DNA of 64,000 nucleotides, from positions 291,496 through 355,495 of the forward strand of contig NZ_DIHC01000016.1 in NCBI RefSeq assembly GCF_002419965.1, given 5' to 3'. A program made the position numbers and the translations under genes. The notes under the pieces are model-generated. The model did not search any database and was not told the DNA's origin. It saw only the letters and a program-made list of their open reading frames with translations. This document shows, piece after piece, positions 52,623 through 61,298 of this stretch. The stretch's first letter is position 1. Each line of letters begins with the position of its first letter. The DNA comes from Pseudomonas sp. UBA5706 (lineage in GTDB: Bacteria; Pseudomonadota; Gammaproteobacteria; Pseudomonadales; Pseudomonadaceae).

Positions 52623-54998
52623 TTGGTAGAGTACGTAGTTTCCCTCGATAAGCTCGGCAAACATGATGTTGAGCATGTGGGGGGCAAGAACGCATCCCTC
52701 GGCGAGATGATCAGCAACCTGGCGGGCGCGGGTGTCAGTGTCCCCGGCGGCTTCGCCACTACAGCTCAGGCCTACCGTGATTTTCTTGAGCAGAGTGGCC
52801 TGAACGATCAGATTCACAAGGCGCTCGATGAACTGGATGTCGACGACGTTAACGCGCTGGCCAGAACCGGCGCGCAGATTCGTCAGTGGATCATGGACGC
52901 TGAGTTTCCCGAGCAACTCAACGCCGAAATCCGCACCGCTTTCGCCGAGCTGTCGGCGGGCAACCCGGATATCGCCGTTGCCGTGCGTTCTTCCGCCACC
53001 GCAGAAGACCTTCCCGACGCATCCTTTGCCGGTCAACAGGAGACCTTCCTTAATATTCGTGGCGTGGAAAACGTGATCCGCGCCGCCAAGGAAGTCTTTG
53101 CCTCGCTGTTCAACGACCGCGCTATCTCGTACCGCGTGCACCAGGGTTTCGATCACAAGCTGGTGGCATTGTCCGCTGGCGTGCAGCGCATGGTGCGCTC
53201 TGAAACCGGCACGGCCGGGGTGATGTTCACCCTGGACACCGAATCCGGCTTCCGTGACGTGGTGTTCATCACCGGGGCTTACGGCCTGGGTGAAACCGTC
53301 GTCCAGGGCGCGGTCAACCCTGACGAATTCTACGTGCACAAAAATACCCTTGAAGCCGGTCGCCCGGCGATCCTGCGCCGCAACCTGGGCAGCAAGGCGA
53401 TCAAGATGATTTATGGCGACGAGGCCAAGGCGGGGAAATCGGTCAAGGTCATTGATGTCGACGCTGCGGAGCGCTCGCGTTTCTGTCTGAGCGACGAGGA
53501 GGTCAGCAATCTGGCACGCCAGGCGATGATCATCGAAAAGCACTATCAGTGTCCGATGGACATCGAGTGGGCCAAGGACGGTGACGACGGCAAGCTGTAC
53601 ATCGTTCAGGCGCGCCCCGAGACCGTGAAAAGTCGCAGCTCCGGTAACGTCATGGAGCGCTATCTGCTTAAAGAGAAAGGCACCGTCCTGGCCGAAGGTC
53701 GTGCCATCGGCCAGCGCATCGGCGCGGGCAAAGTGCGGATCATCAAGGACGTGTCCGAGATGGACAAGGTCCAGGCCGGCGACGTGCTGGTGTCCGACAT
53801 GACCGACCCGGATTGGGAACCGGTCATGAAGCGCGCCAGCGCGATTGTCACCAACCGCGGCGGCCGCACCTGCCACGCAGCGATCATCGCCCGCGAGCTG
53901 GGCATTCCGGCAGTCGTCGGTTGCGGTAATGCCACCGAGCTGCTCAAGGACGGCCAGGGCGTGACCGTTTCCTGTGCCGAGGGCGACACCGGCTATATTT
54001 TCGAAGGTGAGCTGGGCTTCGATATCAAGCAGAATTCCGTAGATGCCATGCCGGAGCTGCCGTTCAAGATCATGATGAACGTCGGCAACCCCGATCGCGC
54101 GTTCGATTTCGCCCAGTTGCCCAACGCTGGTATCGGCCTGGCACGCCTGGAGTTCATCATCAACCGCATGATCGGCGTGCACCCCAAGGCGCTGTTGAAT
54201 TACCCCAACCTGCCACTGGACATCAAGGAAAGCGTCGATAAGCGCATTGCCGGTTACGATGATCCGGTCGGTTTCTATGTCGAGAAACTGGTGGAAGGGA
54301 TCAGCACCCTGGCTGCGGCGTTTTCGCCCAAGAAGGTCATCGTGCGCCTGTCGGATTTCAAATCCAACGAATACGCCAACCTGATCGGCGGCAAGCTGTA
54401 CGAGCCGGAAGAAGAAAACCCGATGCTGGGCTTCCGGGGCGCGTCGCGTTACATCAGCGAAAACTTCCGCGACTGCTTCGAACTGGAGTGCCGTGCACTC
54501 AAGCGCGTGCGTAACGAGATGGGCCTGACCAACGTAGAGATCATGGTGCCTTTCGTGCGTACCCTGGGCGAAGCGAGTCAGGTGGTCGACTTGCTGGCTG
54601 AAAACGGTCTGGCGCGGGGCGACAACGGCCTGCGCGTGATCATGATGTGCGAGCTGCCGTCCAATGCCATCCTGGCCGAAGAGTTCCTGGAGTTCTTCGA
54701 TGGTTTCTCCATCGGTTCCAACGACCTCACACAGTTGACGCTGGGCCTGGATCGCGACTCCGGGATCATCGCGCACCTGTTCGACGAGCGTAATCCGGCG
54801 GTCAAGAAGCTGCTGTCCAACGCTATTCAGGCCTGCAACAAGGCGGGCAAGTACATCGGTATCTGCGGTCAGGGTCCTTCGGATCACCCGGACCTGGCAC
54901 GCTGGTTGATGGAGCAGGGTATCGAAAGCGTTTCGCTGAACCCCGATTCGGTACTGGAAACCTGGTTTTTCCTGTCCGAGGAAGACGCTCCAAAATGA
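52623..54998 (+). CDS. ppsA: Phosphoenolpyruvate synthase PpsA
   Basis: The 791-residue enzyme converts pyruvate, ATP and water to PEP, AMP and phosphate for gluconeogenesis. Its ATP-binding domain (about 1-340) has VGGKNASLGEMI and RSSATAEDLPDASFAGQQET. The swivelling phosphohistidine domain has NRGGRTCHAAIIARELG (catalytic His near 421, and the Thr two residues earlier that PpsR modifies). The PEP-binding barrel has FRGASRY and MCELPSN. The start is TTG at 52623 (GGAGAGA upstream), a weak codon that may limit yield. It links pyruvate from the prp pathway to gluconeogenesis. Confidence 0.96.
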   Translation: MVEYVVSLDKLGKHDVEHVGGKNASLGEMISNLAGAGVSVPGGFATTAQAYRDFLEQSGLNDQIHKALDELDVDDVNALARTGAQIRQWIMDAEFPEQLNAEIRTAFAELSAGNPDIAVAVRSSATAEDLPDASFAGQQETFLNIRGVENVIRAAKEVFASLFNDRAISYRVHQGFDHKLVALSAGVQRMVRSETGTAGVMFTLDTESGFRDVVFITGAYGLGETVVQGAVNPDEFYVHKNTLEAGRPAILRRNLGSKAIKMIYGDEAKAGKSVKVIDVDAAERSRFCLSDEEVSNLARQAMIIEKHYQCPMDIEWAKDGDDGKLYIVQARPETVKSRSSGNVMERYLLKEKGTVLAEGRAIGQRIGAGKVRIIKDVSEMDKVQAGDVLVSDMTDPDWEPVMKRASAIVTNRGGRTCHAAIIARELGIPAVVGCGNATELLKDGQGVTVSCAEGDTGYIFEGELGFDIKQNSVDAMPELPFKIMMNVGNPDRAFDFAQLPNAGIGLARLEFIINRMIGVHPKALLNYPNLPLDIKESVDKRIAGYDDPVGFYVEKLVEGISTLAAAFSPKKVIVRLSDFKSNEYANLIGGKLYEPEEENPMLGFRGASRYISENFRDCFELECRALKRVRNEMGLTNVEIMVPFVRTLGEASQVVDLLAENGLARGDNGLRVIMMCELPSNAILAEEFLEFFDGFSIGSNDLTQLTLGLDRDSGIIAHLFDERNPAVKKLLSNAIQACNKAGKYIGICGQGPSDHPDLARWLMEQGIESVSLNPDSVLETWFFLSEEDAPK

Positions 54999-55039
54999 TG
55001 TAACATGCCGGCCCGTTTCGACGGGCCAGTCGGGTGAAG

Positions 55040-55070
55040 AGGGCGGCCTTGTTGAGTCCGCCCTTTTTTT
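55040..55070 (+). terminator. Intrinsic terminator of ppsA
   Basis: AGGGCGG (55040-55046) pairs with CCGCCCT (55058-55064) and is followed by seven T. A second hairpin, GGCCCGT-TTCG-ACGGGCC, stands just before it (near 55011-55028), so the end is doubly protected. Confidence 0.85.
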
Positions 55071-55160
55071 GCGACTTTTTCGCCTGCAAGGTTCAGCGCC
55101 GTGACAGCCATAGCGTGTTATCTCTGGCGATGCGTATTTTTCCAGTCAAGCAAGAGCAAT

Positions 55161-56153
55161 ATGCAAAGCAGCAGCCATCTATTTCCTGTGGCCTTGATCA
55201 GCGCCGAGCGACGTGGCGATCTGATCGAGGATGTGTACCGTCTCAAACCCGCTAACAGTCCGGACTTCACCGTAGAACTGGTCGTAACACGGCTTGGACG
55301 GGTGGCCATACCCGATGTGCGCGGCGTGCCGGTGATTCTGCTGCACGGCAGCTTTTCCAATCGACGGTTCTGGTATTCCCCCAAGGGCATTGGTCTGGGG
55401 CCGTATCTGGCTCGCGCCGGGTTCGATGTGTGGATTGCGGAAATGCGCGGGCACGGTTTGTCGGCACGCAACGAACGCTACCGGCACAACTGCGTGGCCG
55501 ATTACGCGCGTTACGACTTGCCGGCGATTGCCGCATTCGTGGCCGAGCAAAGCGGGCAGGTGCCGCACTGGATCGGTCACTCTCTGGGCGGCACGACGCT
55601 GGCTGTAGCCTTGGGTGGCGGCTATCTCGACAGCACTCATGCCGCGTCGGTGGCGCTGTTCGGCAGCCAGGTCACACGCAGTTACTGGCCGCTCAAGGTC
55701 CCGCCGCTGGCATGGTTCGCTCGCATCGTGCTCAAGAGGTTCGAGCACGTGTCCGGTCCTCGCTTCAAGCGTGGGCCCGAGGATGAGCCGATGGGCGTAA
55801 TACTGGAAAGCTTGCGCTGGCATGGGCTTTTTCGCCGTTTTGGTGACAAGAACGGTGACTGGTGGTCGGGCCTCAAGCAGGTCAATGTGCCGACGCTATG
55901 CGTCACCGCAACAGGGGATCATCAGGACCCGGAATGGGCTTGCCGTGAGCTGTTCGAGCAGTTTGGCTCCGAAGACAAGGATTTTCTCGTCCTGGGTCGC
56001 GATCATGGCTTCACTGAAGACTTCGATCATGTGCAGATGCTGGTGAGCAAGGCGGCCCAAGCCCAGGTCTGGCCCCGTGTTGCTAACTGGCTGAGCCTTC
56101 GGACGACGCCCGTACAGCCTGAATCAACGCTGAACATGTCGGCAACTCATTGA
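55161..56153 (+). CDS. Alpha/beta hydrolase
   Basis: Starting at ATG 55161 (MQSSSHLFPVALISAERRGDL) gives 330 residues, matching its P. aeruginosa counterpart next to ppsA. It has the oxyanion strand VPVILLHGSFSNRRFWYSP, the nucleophile elbow GHSLGG, and a late DHGFTEDFDHV His region. Substrate is unknown. The ribosome site is weak. It is separated from ppsA by a strong terminator and so has its own promoter. Confidence 0.85.
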   Translation: MQSSSHLFPVALISAERRGDLIEDVYRLKPANSPDFTVELVVTRLGRVAIPDVRGVPVILLHGSFSNRRFWYSPKGIGLGPYLARAGFDVWIAEMRGHGLSARNERYRHNCVADYARYDLPAIAAFVAEQSGQVPHWIGHSLGGTTLAVALGGGYLDSTHAASVALFGSQVTRSYWPLKVPPLAWFARIVLKRFEHVSGPRFKRGPEDEPMGVILESLRWHGLFRRFGDKNGDWWSGLKQVNVPTLCVTATGDHQDPEWACRELFEQFGSEDKDFLVLGRDHGFTEDFDHVQMLVSKAAQAQVWPRVANWLSLRTTPVQPESTLNMSATH

Positions 56154-56399
56154 TCTTGAGCCTTGTAGCCGTTTCTATGTCGTAGGTGACTCGTTAAGCT
56201 ATCCGCATGAGTGGAAATCGTAGGCAGTCCAGCGACAGCATGGCTCAGCACTCGTCGGTCAGGTTTTTGTTCTATATAAAGGAAGCATTGGAATGCCCGA
56301 CGCGGTCAGACAAGCGTCCATCGGGTTCACCGCAAGCGCAATCGCCCCTTGTATAACGATACCTTCCCTGACAGATGCCTTTACAGACAGGAGTACCCC

Positions 56400-56888
56400 A
56401 TGCACTACATCACTCCGGATTTGTGCGACGCCTACCCTGAGCAGGTCCAGGTAGTCGAGCCGATGTTCAGCAACTTTGGTGGCCGCGACTCCTTCGGTGG
56501 AGAGATCGTTACCCTCAAGTGCTTCGAAGATAACTCGCTGGTGCGCGAACAAACCGAGCTGGACGGCAAAGGCAAGGTGCTGGTCGTCGACGGCGGTGGC
56601 TCCCTGCGCCGCGCACTGCTCGGAGACATGCTGGCGGAAAAGGCTGCAAAAAATGGTTGGGAAGGCATGGTCATTTACGGTTGCGTGCGCGATGTCGATG
56701 TCCTGGCGCAGACCGATCTGGGGGTGCAGGCGTTGGCCAGCCATCCGCTCAAGACCGACAAGCGCGGTCTGGGTGACCTGAACGTTGTGGTGAGTTTTGG
56801 CGGTGTGACGTTCCGCCCGGGTGAATATGTGTATGCCGACAACAACGGCATCATCGTCTCGCCAAGCCCTTTGAAAATGCCTGATTGA
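56400..56888 (+). CDS. rraA: RraA, regulator of ribonuclease E activity (or HMG/CHA aldolase-like)
   Basis: ATG 56400 has AGGAG 7 bases upstream. The 162-residue product has the RraA fold: MHYITPDLCDAYPEQVQVVEPMFSNFGGRDSFGG, VVDGGGSLRRALLGDMLAEKA and YGCVRDVDVLAQ. In E. coli RraA binds RNase E and slows RNA decay. Related proteins are aldolases or decarboxylases with Gly-rich and Arg/Asp residues that are also kept here, so an enzymatic role cannot be excluded. It lies in the conserved block upstream of cmaX. Confidence 0.9.
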   Translation: MHYITPDLCDAYPEQVQVVEPMFSNFGGRDSFGGEIVTLKCFEDNSLVREQTELDGKGKVLVVDGGGSLRRALLGDMLAEKAAKNGWEGMVIYGCVRDVDVLAQTDLGVQALASHPLKTDKRGLGDLNVVVSFGGVTFRPGEYVYADNNGIIVSPSPLKMPD

Positions 56889-56925
56889 CCGGGCTTCCCG
56901 CTTATGCAAGACAGCAAGGATTCGA

Positions 56926-57921
56926 ATGTTCGACGAAGAAAACGCGCAGCGGGGGTTGGTACACGCCCTGGTACTGGATGGAAAAGGCGGGGCGCGTTCG
57001 ATCGCTCGTACCGAACTCGAAAGCCTGGAACTGGAGCCGCATGAGAGCGTGTGGCTTCACTGGGATCGCAGCCATCCGCAGACTCAGACCTGGCTGCGTG
57101 AGGCCAGCGGCCTCAGTCAATTCGTCTGCGACCTGATGCTTGAAGAAAACACCCGGCCACGGCTGTTGCCGTTACCGGAAAGCGAACTGCTGCTGTTTCT
57201 GCGAGGCGTAAACCTCAATCCCGGCGCCGAACCTGAAGACATGGTCTCGGTACGGATCTTCGCCGCAGCCCGTCAGGTGGTCTCTTTACGCCTACGCTCG
57301 CTGCGCGCGACCGACGAGTTGGTTAGCCTGCTTATGCAGGGCAATGGGCCGAAGACGGCTTCGGAGCTGCTGGTTTGCCTGGCGCAATTGCTCACCGACA
57401 AGGTGCAGGCAGTGGTTAGCGAGCTGACCGAACTGGTCGATGATATGGAAGAACGCATAGATGCCGACGAACGGTACATGCCCGAGCACGGCAACATGGT
57501 TCACATCCGCAGGAGGGCAGCGCGGATGCGTCGGTTTTTGGCGCCGCAGCGTGACATCTACGCGCAATTGACCCGCAGCAAGACGCCGTGGTTCGTCGAG
57601 GACGATGCTGACTACTGGAACGAGCTGAACAACAGCCTCACGCGCTATCTGGAAGAGCTGGAATTGACTCGCGAGCGGGTGGGGCTGGTGTTGGAGGCTG
57701 AAGATAGACGCCTCAGCGAGCGGATGAGCCGGACCATGTATCGTTTTGGCATAGTCACCGGGATTTTCCTGCCGATGAGCTTTCTGACCGGGCTGCTTGG
57801 CATCAACGTTGGAGGGATTCCAGGGTCAGACAATCCCCACGGTTTTGTCTTGGCCTGTGGTTTGATGATCGCCGTTGCGTTGGGGCAAATGTGGCTGTTC
57901 AAGCGTTTGCGCTGGGTGTGA
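56926..57921 (+). CDS. cmaX: CmaX, CorA/ZntB-type divalent cation transporter
   Basis: The 331-residue product has a large N-terminal cytoplasmic domain, a long stalk helix (about 225-270) and two C-terminal membrane segments. The channel motif in the loop after the first is GLLGINVGG: GIN replaces the GMN of CorA, the ZntB form. It probably carries Zn2+ or another divalent ion. In Pseudomonas this gene heads the cmaX-crfX-cmpX-sigX-oprF cluster linked to envelope stress and SigX control. Confidence 0.92.
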   Translation: MFDEENAQRGLVHALVLDGKGGARSIARTELESLELEPHESVWLHWDRSHPQTQTWLREASGLSQFVCDLMLEENTRPRLLPLPESELLLFLRGVNLNPGAEPEDMVSVRIFAAARQVVSLRLRSLRATDELVSLLMQGNGPKTASELLVCLAQLLTDKVQAVVSELTELVDDMEERIDADERYMPEHGNMVHIRRRAARMRRFLAPQRDIYAQLTRSKTPWFVEDDADYWNELNNSLTRYLEELELTRERVGLVLEAEDRRLSERMSRTMYRFGIVTGIFLPMSFLTGLLGINVGGIPGSDNPHGFVLACGLMIAVALGQMWLFKRLRWV

Positions 57922-58008
57922 AAAACAAAAAAATGCGACGGCCCAGGGTTTGGTGTGTGACTTCTGCAAAACGGTTTGCGTCTTTCAGTGACATTGCGTG
58001 AGGTGCCC

Positions 58009-58272
58009 ATGCACGACCCGTTTGAAGAATCACTGCGCGACATGCTTAATTCGTCCTCCTCCAGCCGGGATGACGATGCTGTTCTGGGCCGTGTCCTGAA
58101 GACCGCCAACCGTCAGGTCGGTGCGGGGGACCTGTTTGGTTTGCTCGGACGCTGCACCCAAGCGTTGATGATTGCCGTGAACAACGGCTCGGCTCACGTT
58201 TCACCTGTTTCCCGCCGAAAGGCGACGACTGCCGGTACTGCTTTTCCCGGTGCTCAAGATAAGGCTGATTGA
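58009..58272 (+). CDS. crfX: CrfX small protein
   Basis: ATG 58009 (GTGAGG upstream) gives 87 residues: MHDPFEESLRDMLNSSSSSRDDDAVLG..., with a helical middle (GDLFGLLGRCTQALMIAVNN) and a polar tail. It is recognised by position and N-terminal sequence as CrfX, a small Pseudomonas protein of unknown mechanism between cmaX and cmpX. Only two bases separate it from cmpX, so the two are co-translated. Confidence 0.85.
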   Translation: MHDPFEESLRDMLNSSSSSRDDDAVLGRVLKTANRQVGAGDLFGLLGRCTQALMIAVNNGSAHVSPVSRRKATTAGTAFPGAQDKAD

Positions 58273-58274
58273 TT

Positions 58275-59099
58275 ATGGAATTGGATCTCTGGACACAGAG
58301 CCTGGTCACCGCGATGACCGCGTTATGGACCAAAGTCGCAAACTTCATCCCGAATCTGTTCGGCGCTCTAGTGGTTGTTCTTCTGGGTTTCGTGGTTGCT
58401 AAACTGCTTGATACCCTGCTTTCCAAGCTGTTGGCAAAACTGGGTCTGGATCGTCTAATGGGTGGGACCGGCCTTACCAAGCTGATCAGTCGTGCGGGCG
58501 TGCAAGTGCCTATTTCAACGCTGATCGGAAAGATTGTGTATTGGTTTGTACTTTTGATTTTCCTGGTGTCAGCCGCAGAATCGCTGGGCCTTGAGCGCGT
58601 CTCGGCCACGCTGGACATGCTGGCACTGTACCTGCCGAAGGTATTTGGTGCGGCGCTGGTACTGCTGGTAGGGGTTTTACTGGCACAACTGGTCAACGGG
58701 ATCGTGCGCGGCGCAGCTGAAGGTGTGGGGCTGGATTATTCGGCCGGGCTGGGACGTATTGCCCAGTGGCTGGTCATTATCATCAGTATTTCGGTGGCGA
58801 TCAGTCAGTTGGAGGTCAAAACCGACCTGCTGAATCATGTCATCGTGATTGGTTTGATTACCGTTGGTCTGGCAGTTGCATTGGCGATGGGCCTGGGCAG
58901 TCGAGAAATCGCCAGTCAGATCCTGGCAGGAATTTATGTGCGGGAGTTGTACCAGGTAGGGCAACAAGTGCGTATTGGAGAGGTCGAAGGGCAGATCGAA
59001 GAGATTGGCACGGTGAAGACCACCCTGCTGACCGACGAAGGGGAACTGGTGTCGTTATCGAACCGAATCCTTCTCGAGCAGCGAGTGAGCAGCCGCTGA
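58275..59099 (+). CDS. cmpX: CmpX, MscS-type mechanosensitive channel-like protein
   Basis: ATG 58275 gives 274 residues with about five hydrophobic segments (near 20-42, 85-105, 115-140, 157-178 and 184-205). The TM segments are separated by Leu-rich amphipathic stretches with the LDRLMGGTGLTKLISRAGV linker. The soluble C-terminus IYVRELYQVGQQVRIGEVEGQIEEIGTVKTTL is the MscS-like beta domain. CmpX loss in Pseudomonas raises SigX activity and changes envelope properties, so it is thought to sense membrane tension. The sigX gene follows after 89 bases. Confidence 0.92.
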   Translation: MELDLWTQSLVTAMTALWTKVANFIPNLFGALVVVLLGFVVAKLLDTLLSKLLAKLGLDRLMGGTGLTKLISRAGVQVPISTLIGKIVYWFVLLIFLVSAAESLGLERVSATLDMLALYLPKVFGAALVLLVGVLLAQLVNGIVRGAAEGVGLDYSAGLGRIAQWLVIIISISVAISQLEVKTDLLNHVIVIGLITVGLAVALAMGLGSREIASQILAGIYVRELYQVGQQVRIGEVEGQIEEIGTVKTTLLTDEGELVSLSNRILLEQRVSSR

Positions 59100-59188
59100 A
59101 CCGGCAAATCTGCTAATGTATGCCGCCGCAAAATCCCGGCTGTTCCGGGTGGTGGCGGACATTTACCTGACTGTCGGCACGACCTGTT

Positions 59189-59779
59189 TTGAATAAGCCC
59201 CAACCGCCCTCACCGCGTTACGACCCCCACGAGCTCTCTGACGAGGAGTTAGTCGCGCGCTCGCATGCCGAGTTGTTTCATGTGACTCGTGCGTACGAAG
59301 AGCTGATGCGGCGCTACCAGCGGACCCTTTTTAACGTCTGTGCACGGTATTTAGGGAACGATCGCGACGCTGACGATGTCTGTCAGGAAGTGATGCTTAA
59401 GGTGTTGTATGGACTGAAAAATTTCGAGGGAAAATCGAAATTCAAAACCTGGCTCTACAGCATCACGTACAACGAATGTATAACGCAGTACAGAAAGGAG
59501 CGTCGCAAGCGTCGGTTAATGGACGCTTTGAGTCTCGACCCACTCGAGGAAGCGTCTGAAGACAAGACGCCGACACCAGAAGAAAAGGGCGGACTTGATC
59601 GCTGGCTGGTGCATGTGAACCCGATCGATCGGGAAATTCTGGTGCTACGATTCGTCGCAGAGCTGGAATTTCAGGAGGTCGCAGACATAATGCATATGGG
59701 CCTGAGTGCGACGAAAATGCGTTACAAGCGGGCACTTGATAAATTACGTGAGAAATTTGCAGGCGTGACCGAAACTTAA
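59189..59779 (+). CDS. sigX: ECF sigma factor SigX
   Basis: The 196-residue product has sigma regions 2 (about 45-105, with DADDVCQEVMLKVLYGLKNFEGKSKFKTWLYSI) and 4 (about 135-190, PIDREILVLRFVAELEFQEVADIM). SigX directs transcription of oprF and membrane fatty-acid genes. It starts with TTG at 59189 (NKPQPPSPRYDPHELSDEEL follows) and has no strong ribosome site, suggesting low translation. No anti-sigma gene is adjacent; CmpX upstream may serve as the membrane input. Confidence 0.94.
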   Translation: MNKPQPPSPRYDPHELSDEELVARSHAELFHVTRAYEELMRRYQRTLFNVCARYLGNDRDADDVCQEVMLKVLYGLKNFEGKSKFKTWLYSITYNECITQYRKERRKRRLMDALSLDPLEEASEDKTPTPEEKGGLDRWLVHVNPIDREILVLRFVAELEFQEVADIMHMGLSATKMRYKRALDKLREKFAGVTET

Positions 59780-59799
59780 CTCGGAGCAAATATCTCTAA
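59771..59799 (+). promoter_or_regulatory. Possible ECF-type promoter for oprF
   Basis: GAAACTT (59771-59777) at the very end of sigX and TCTCTAA (59793-59799) after 15 bases resemble the GAACTT/TCT pattern of ECF sigma factors. It is in the right place for SigX-driven oprF transcription. The match is partial. Confidence 0.3.
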
Positions 59800-59805
59800 C
59801 GGGCA

Positions 59806-59827
59806 GGCAAGTTCTGATAGACTTGCC
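59806..59827 (+). other. Stem-loop in the oprF leader
   Basis: GGCAAGT and ACTTGCC pair perfectly around an 8-base loop, about 60 bases before oprF. It could be a sigX terminator without a T-run or part of the oprF mRNA leader. Confidence 0.5.
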
Positions 59828-59833
59828 GATGAG

Positions 59834-59864
59834 TTGTCCCTCGATAGAGGGACTGCTTTACAAT
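59834..59864 (+). promoter_or_regulatory. oprF: oprF proximal promoter with a dyad in a 19-base spacer
   Basis: TTGTCC (59834-59839) and TACAAT (59859-59864) make a -35/-10 pair with a 19-base spacer. A perfect dyad GTCCCTC-GATA-GAGGGAC (59836-59853) overlaps the -35 and fills the spacer. The same dyad would form a leader hairpin in transcripts from upstream. Either reading suggests control of oprF. Confidence 0.45.
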
Positions 59865-59885
59865 CACCAGATGGGGATTTAACGG

Positions 59886-60920
59886 ATGAAACTGAAAAAC
59901 ACCTTGGGCTTGGCCATTGGTACTATTGTTGCCGCAACTTCGTTCGGCGCTCTGGCACAAGGCCAAGGCGCAGTCGAAATCGAAGGCTTCGCCAAGAAAG
60001 AACAGTTCGACAGCGCTCGTAATTTCAAAAACGACGGCAACCTGTTCGGCGGTTCTGTTGGCTACTTCCTGACCGACGACGTTGAATTGCGTCTGGGCTA
60101 CGACGAAGTGCACAACGTTCGCAGCGATGACGGCAAGAACATCAAGGGCGCTAACACCGCTCTGGACGCTCTGTACCACTTCAACAACCCGGGCGACATG
60201 CTGCGCCCATACGTCTCGGCCGGTTTCTCCGATCAGAGCATCGGTCAGAATGGCAGCGGCGGTCGTAACCGTTCTACCTTCGCCAACATTGGTGGCGGTG
60301 CGAAGCTGTACTTCACTGACAATTTCTACGCCCGTGCCGGCGTTGAAGCTCAGTACAACATCGACCAAGGTGACACCGAGTGGGCGCCTAGCGTCGGTAT
60401 CGGCGTAAACTTCGGTGGCGGTTCGAAGAAAGTTGAAGCAGCACCAGCTCCAGTAGCTGATGTTTGCACCGACAGCGACAACGACGGCGTTTGCGACAAC
60501 GTCGACAAGTGCCCTGACACCCCGGCCAACGTTACCGTTGACGCTGATGGTTGCCCGGCTGTTGCTGAAGTCGTTCGTGTTGAGCTGGACGTGAAATTCG
60601 ACTTCGACAAGTCGGTCGTCAAGACAAACAGCTACGGCGACATCAAGAACCTGGCTGACTTCATGAAGCAGTACCCACAAACCACCACCACTGTTGAAGG
60701 TCACACGGACTCCGTCGGTCCAGACGCTTACAACCAGAAGCTGTCCGAGCGTCGTGCAAACGCCGTTAAACAAGTTCTGGTTAACCAGTACGGTGTTGGC
60801 GCTAACCGCGTTAACTCGGTTGGTTACGGTGAATCCCGCCCAGTTGCTGACAACGCAACCGAGGCTGGTCGCGCTGTTAACCGCCGCGTAGAAGCAAAAG
60901 TCGAAGCTCAAGCTAAGTAA
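59886..60920 (+). CDS. oprF: Major porin and structural outer-membrane protein OprF
   Basis: The 344-residue precursor has a signal peptide (cleaved after GALA, residue 24), an eight-stranded beta-barrel (about 25-180), a Pro/Ala hinge (EAAPAPVAD), and a linker with Asp-rich and cysteine motifs (CTDSDNDGVCDNVDKCPD). The C-terminal OmpA domain (about 225-344) binds peptidoglycan (FDFDKSVVKTNSYGDI, VEGHTDSVGPDAYNQKLSERRA). It gives shape, porin activity and anchoring. Codon choice is strongly biased, as expected for an abundant protein. It follows sigX, its activator. Confidence 0.97.
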   Translation: MKLKNTLGLAIGTIVAATSFGALAQGQGAVEIEGFAKKEQFDSARNFKNDGNLFGGSVGYFLTDDVELRLGYDEVHNVRSDDGKNIKGANTALDALYHFNNPGDMLRPYVSAGFSDQSIGQNGSGGRNRSTFANIGGGAKLYFTDNFYARAGVEAQYNIDQGDTEWAPSVGIGVNFGGGSKKVEAAPAPVADVCTDSDNDGVCDNVDKCPDTPANVTVDADGCPAVAEVVRVELDVKFDFDKSVVKTNSYGDIKNLADFMKQYPQTTTTVEGHTDSVGPDAYNQKLSERRANAVKQVLVNQYGVGANRVNSVGYGESRPVADNATEAGRAVNRRVEAKVEAQAK

Positions 60921-60938
60921 TTAGCCCGCGCTTTGCAG

Positions 60939-60966
60939 AAAAACCCGGCTTCGGCCGGGTTTTTCT
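60939..60966 (+). terminator. Intrinsic terminator of oprF
   Basis: AAAAACCCGGC and GCCGGGTTTTT pair perfectly around a TTCG tetraloop, then TTTTCTTTTT. It lies 19 bases after the stop. Confidence 0.92.
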
Positions 60967-61298
60967 TTTTCTAAATTCTCATTCTTGTGTCTGGAACGTA
61001 GTGTTCATGTATCTCGCCTGAGATGGCGCCGGTGCTCGGGGATGCCAGCTCCGTTGCGGAATTAATAGAAAACTTTGGCATACACCCTGGCTAACCGGCA
61101 AGGTAAGCAACGGCATTCGCGGCACCGTCGTTTGCACGCAAGAATCGATGTTGTGAGCGGCGTCAAGAAAGTCAATGGCAAGTTATATGACCGAGAGCAC
61201 AGCACACAGGGCGAAGTTGGCGACATGTCTCGCGCTTACCCTGGGTGCCCGTCTATAATCGGCGGCTGACTCCAGCCTCAAACGAGCCGCGCCCGCCC
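60967..61298. other. Intergenic region between oprF and pyrD
   Basis: No gene is supported in these 332 bases. A 64-codon frame from 61075 has no ribosome site, no family features and an odd basic composition. Near the right end a perfect TATAAT (61254-61259) lies 39 bases before the pyrD ATG and probably marks the pyrD promoter, though no good -35 is present. Confidence 0.5.
61254..61259 (+). promoter_or_regulatory. pyrD: Probable -10 box of pyrD
   Basis: A perfect TATAAT lies 39 bases upstream of the pyrD start. No convincing -35 stands 16-18 bases before it; TGTCTC and TCTCGC at 19-21 bases are the nearest. It may be an activator-dependent or extended promoter. Confidence 0.45.

Noticed and set aside
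52344..54887. 847-codon open frame antisense to ppsA
   Set aside because: It is the mirror of a GC-rich, strongly biased coding sequence. The translated product has no family features, while ppsA on the other strand has all PEP synthase motifs.
59796..60911. 371-codon frame antisense to oprF
   Set aside because: OprF on the plus strand is certain; the minus frame is an artefact of biased codon use.
61075..61269. 64-codon frame between oprF and pyrD
   Set aside because: No ribosome site, no recognisable features, and it overlaps the probable pyrD -10 box.
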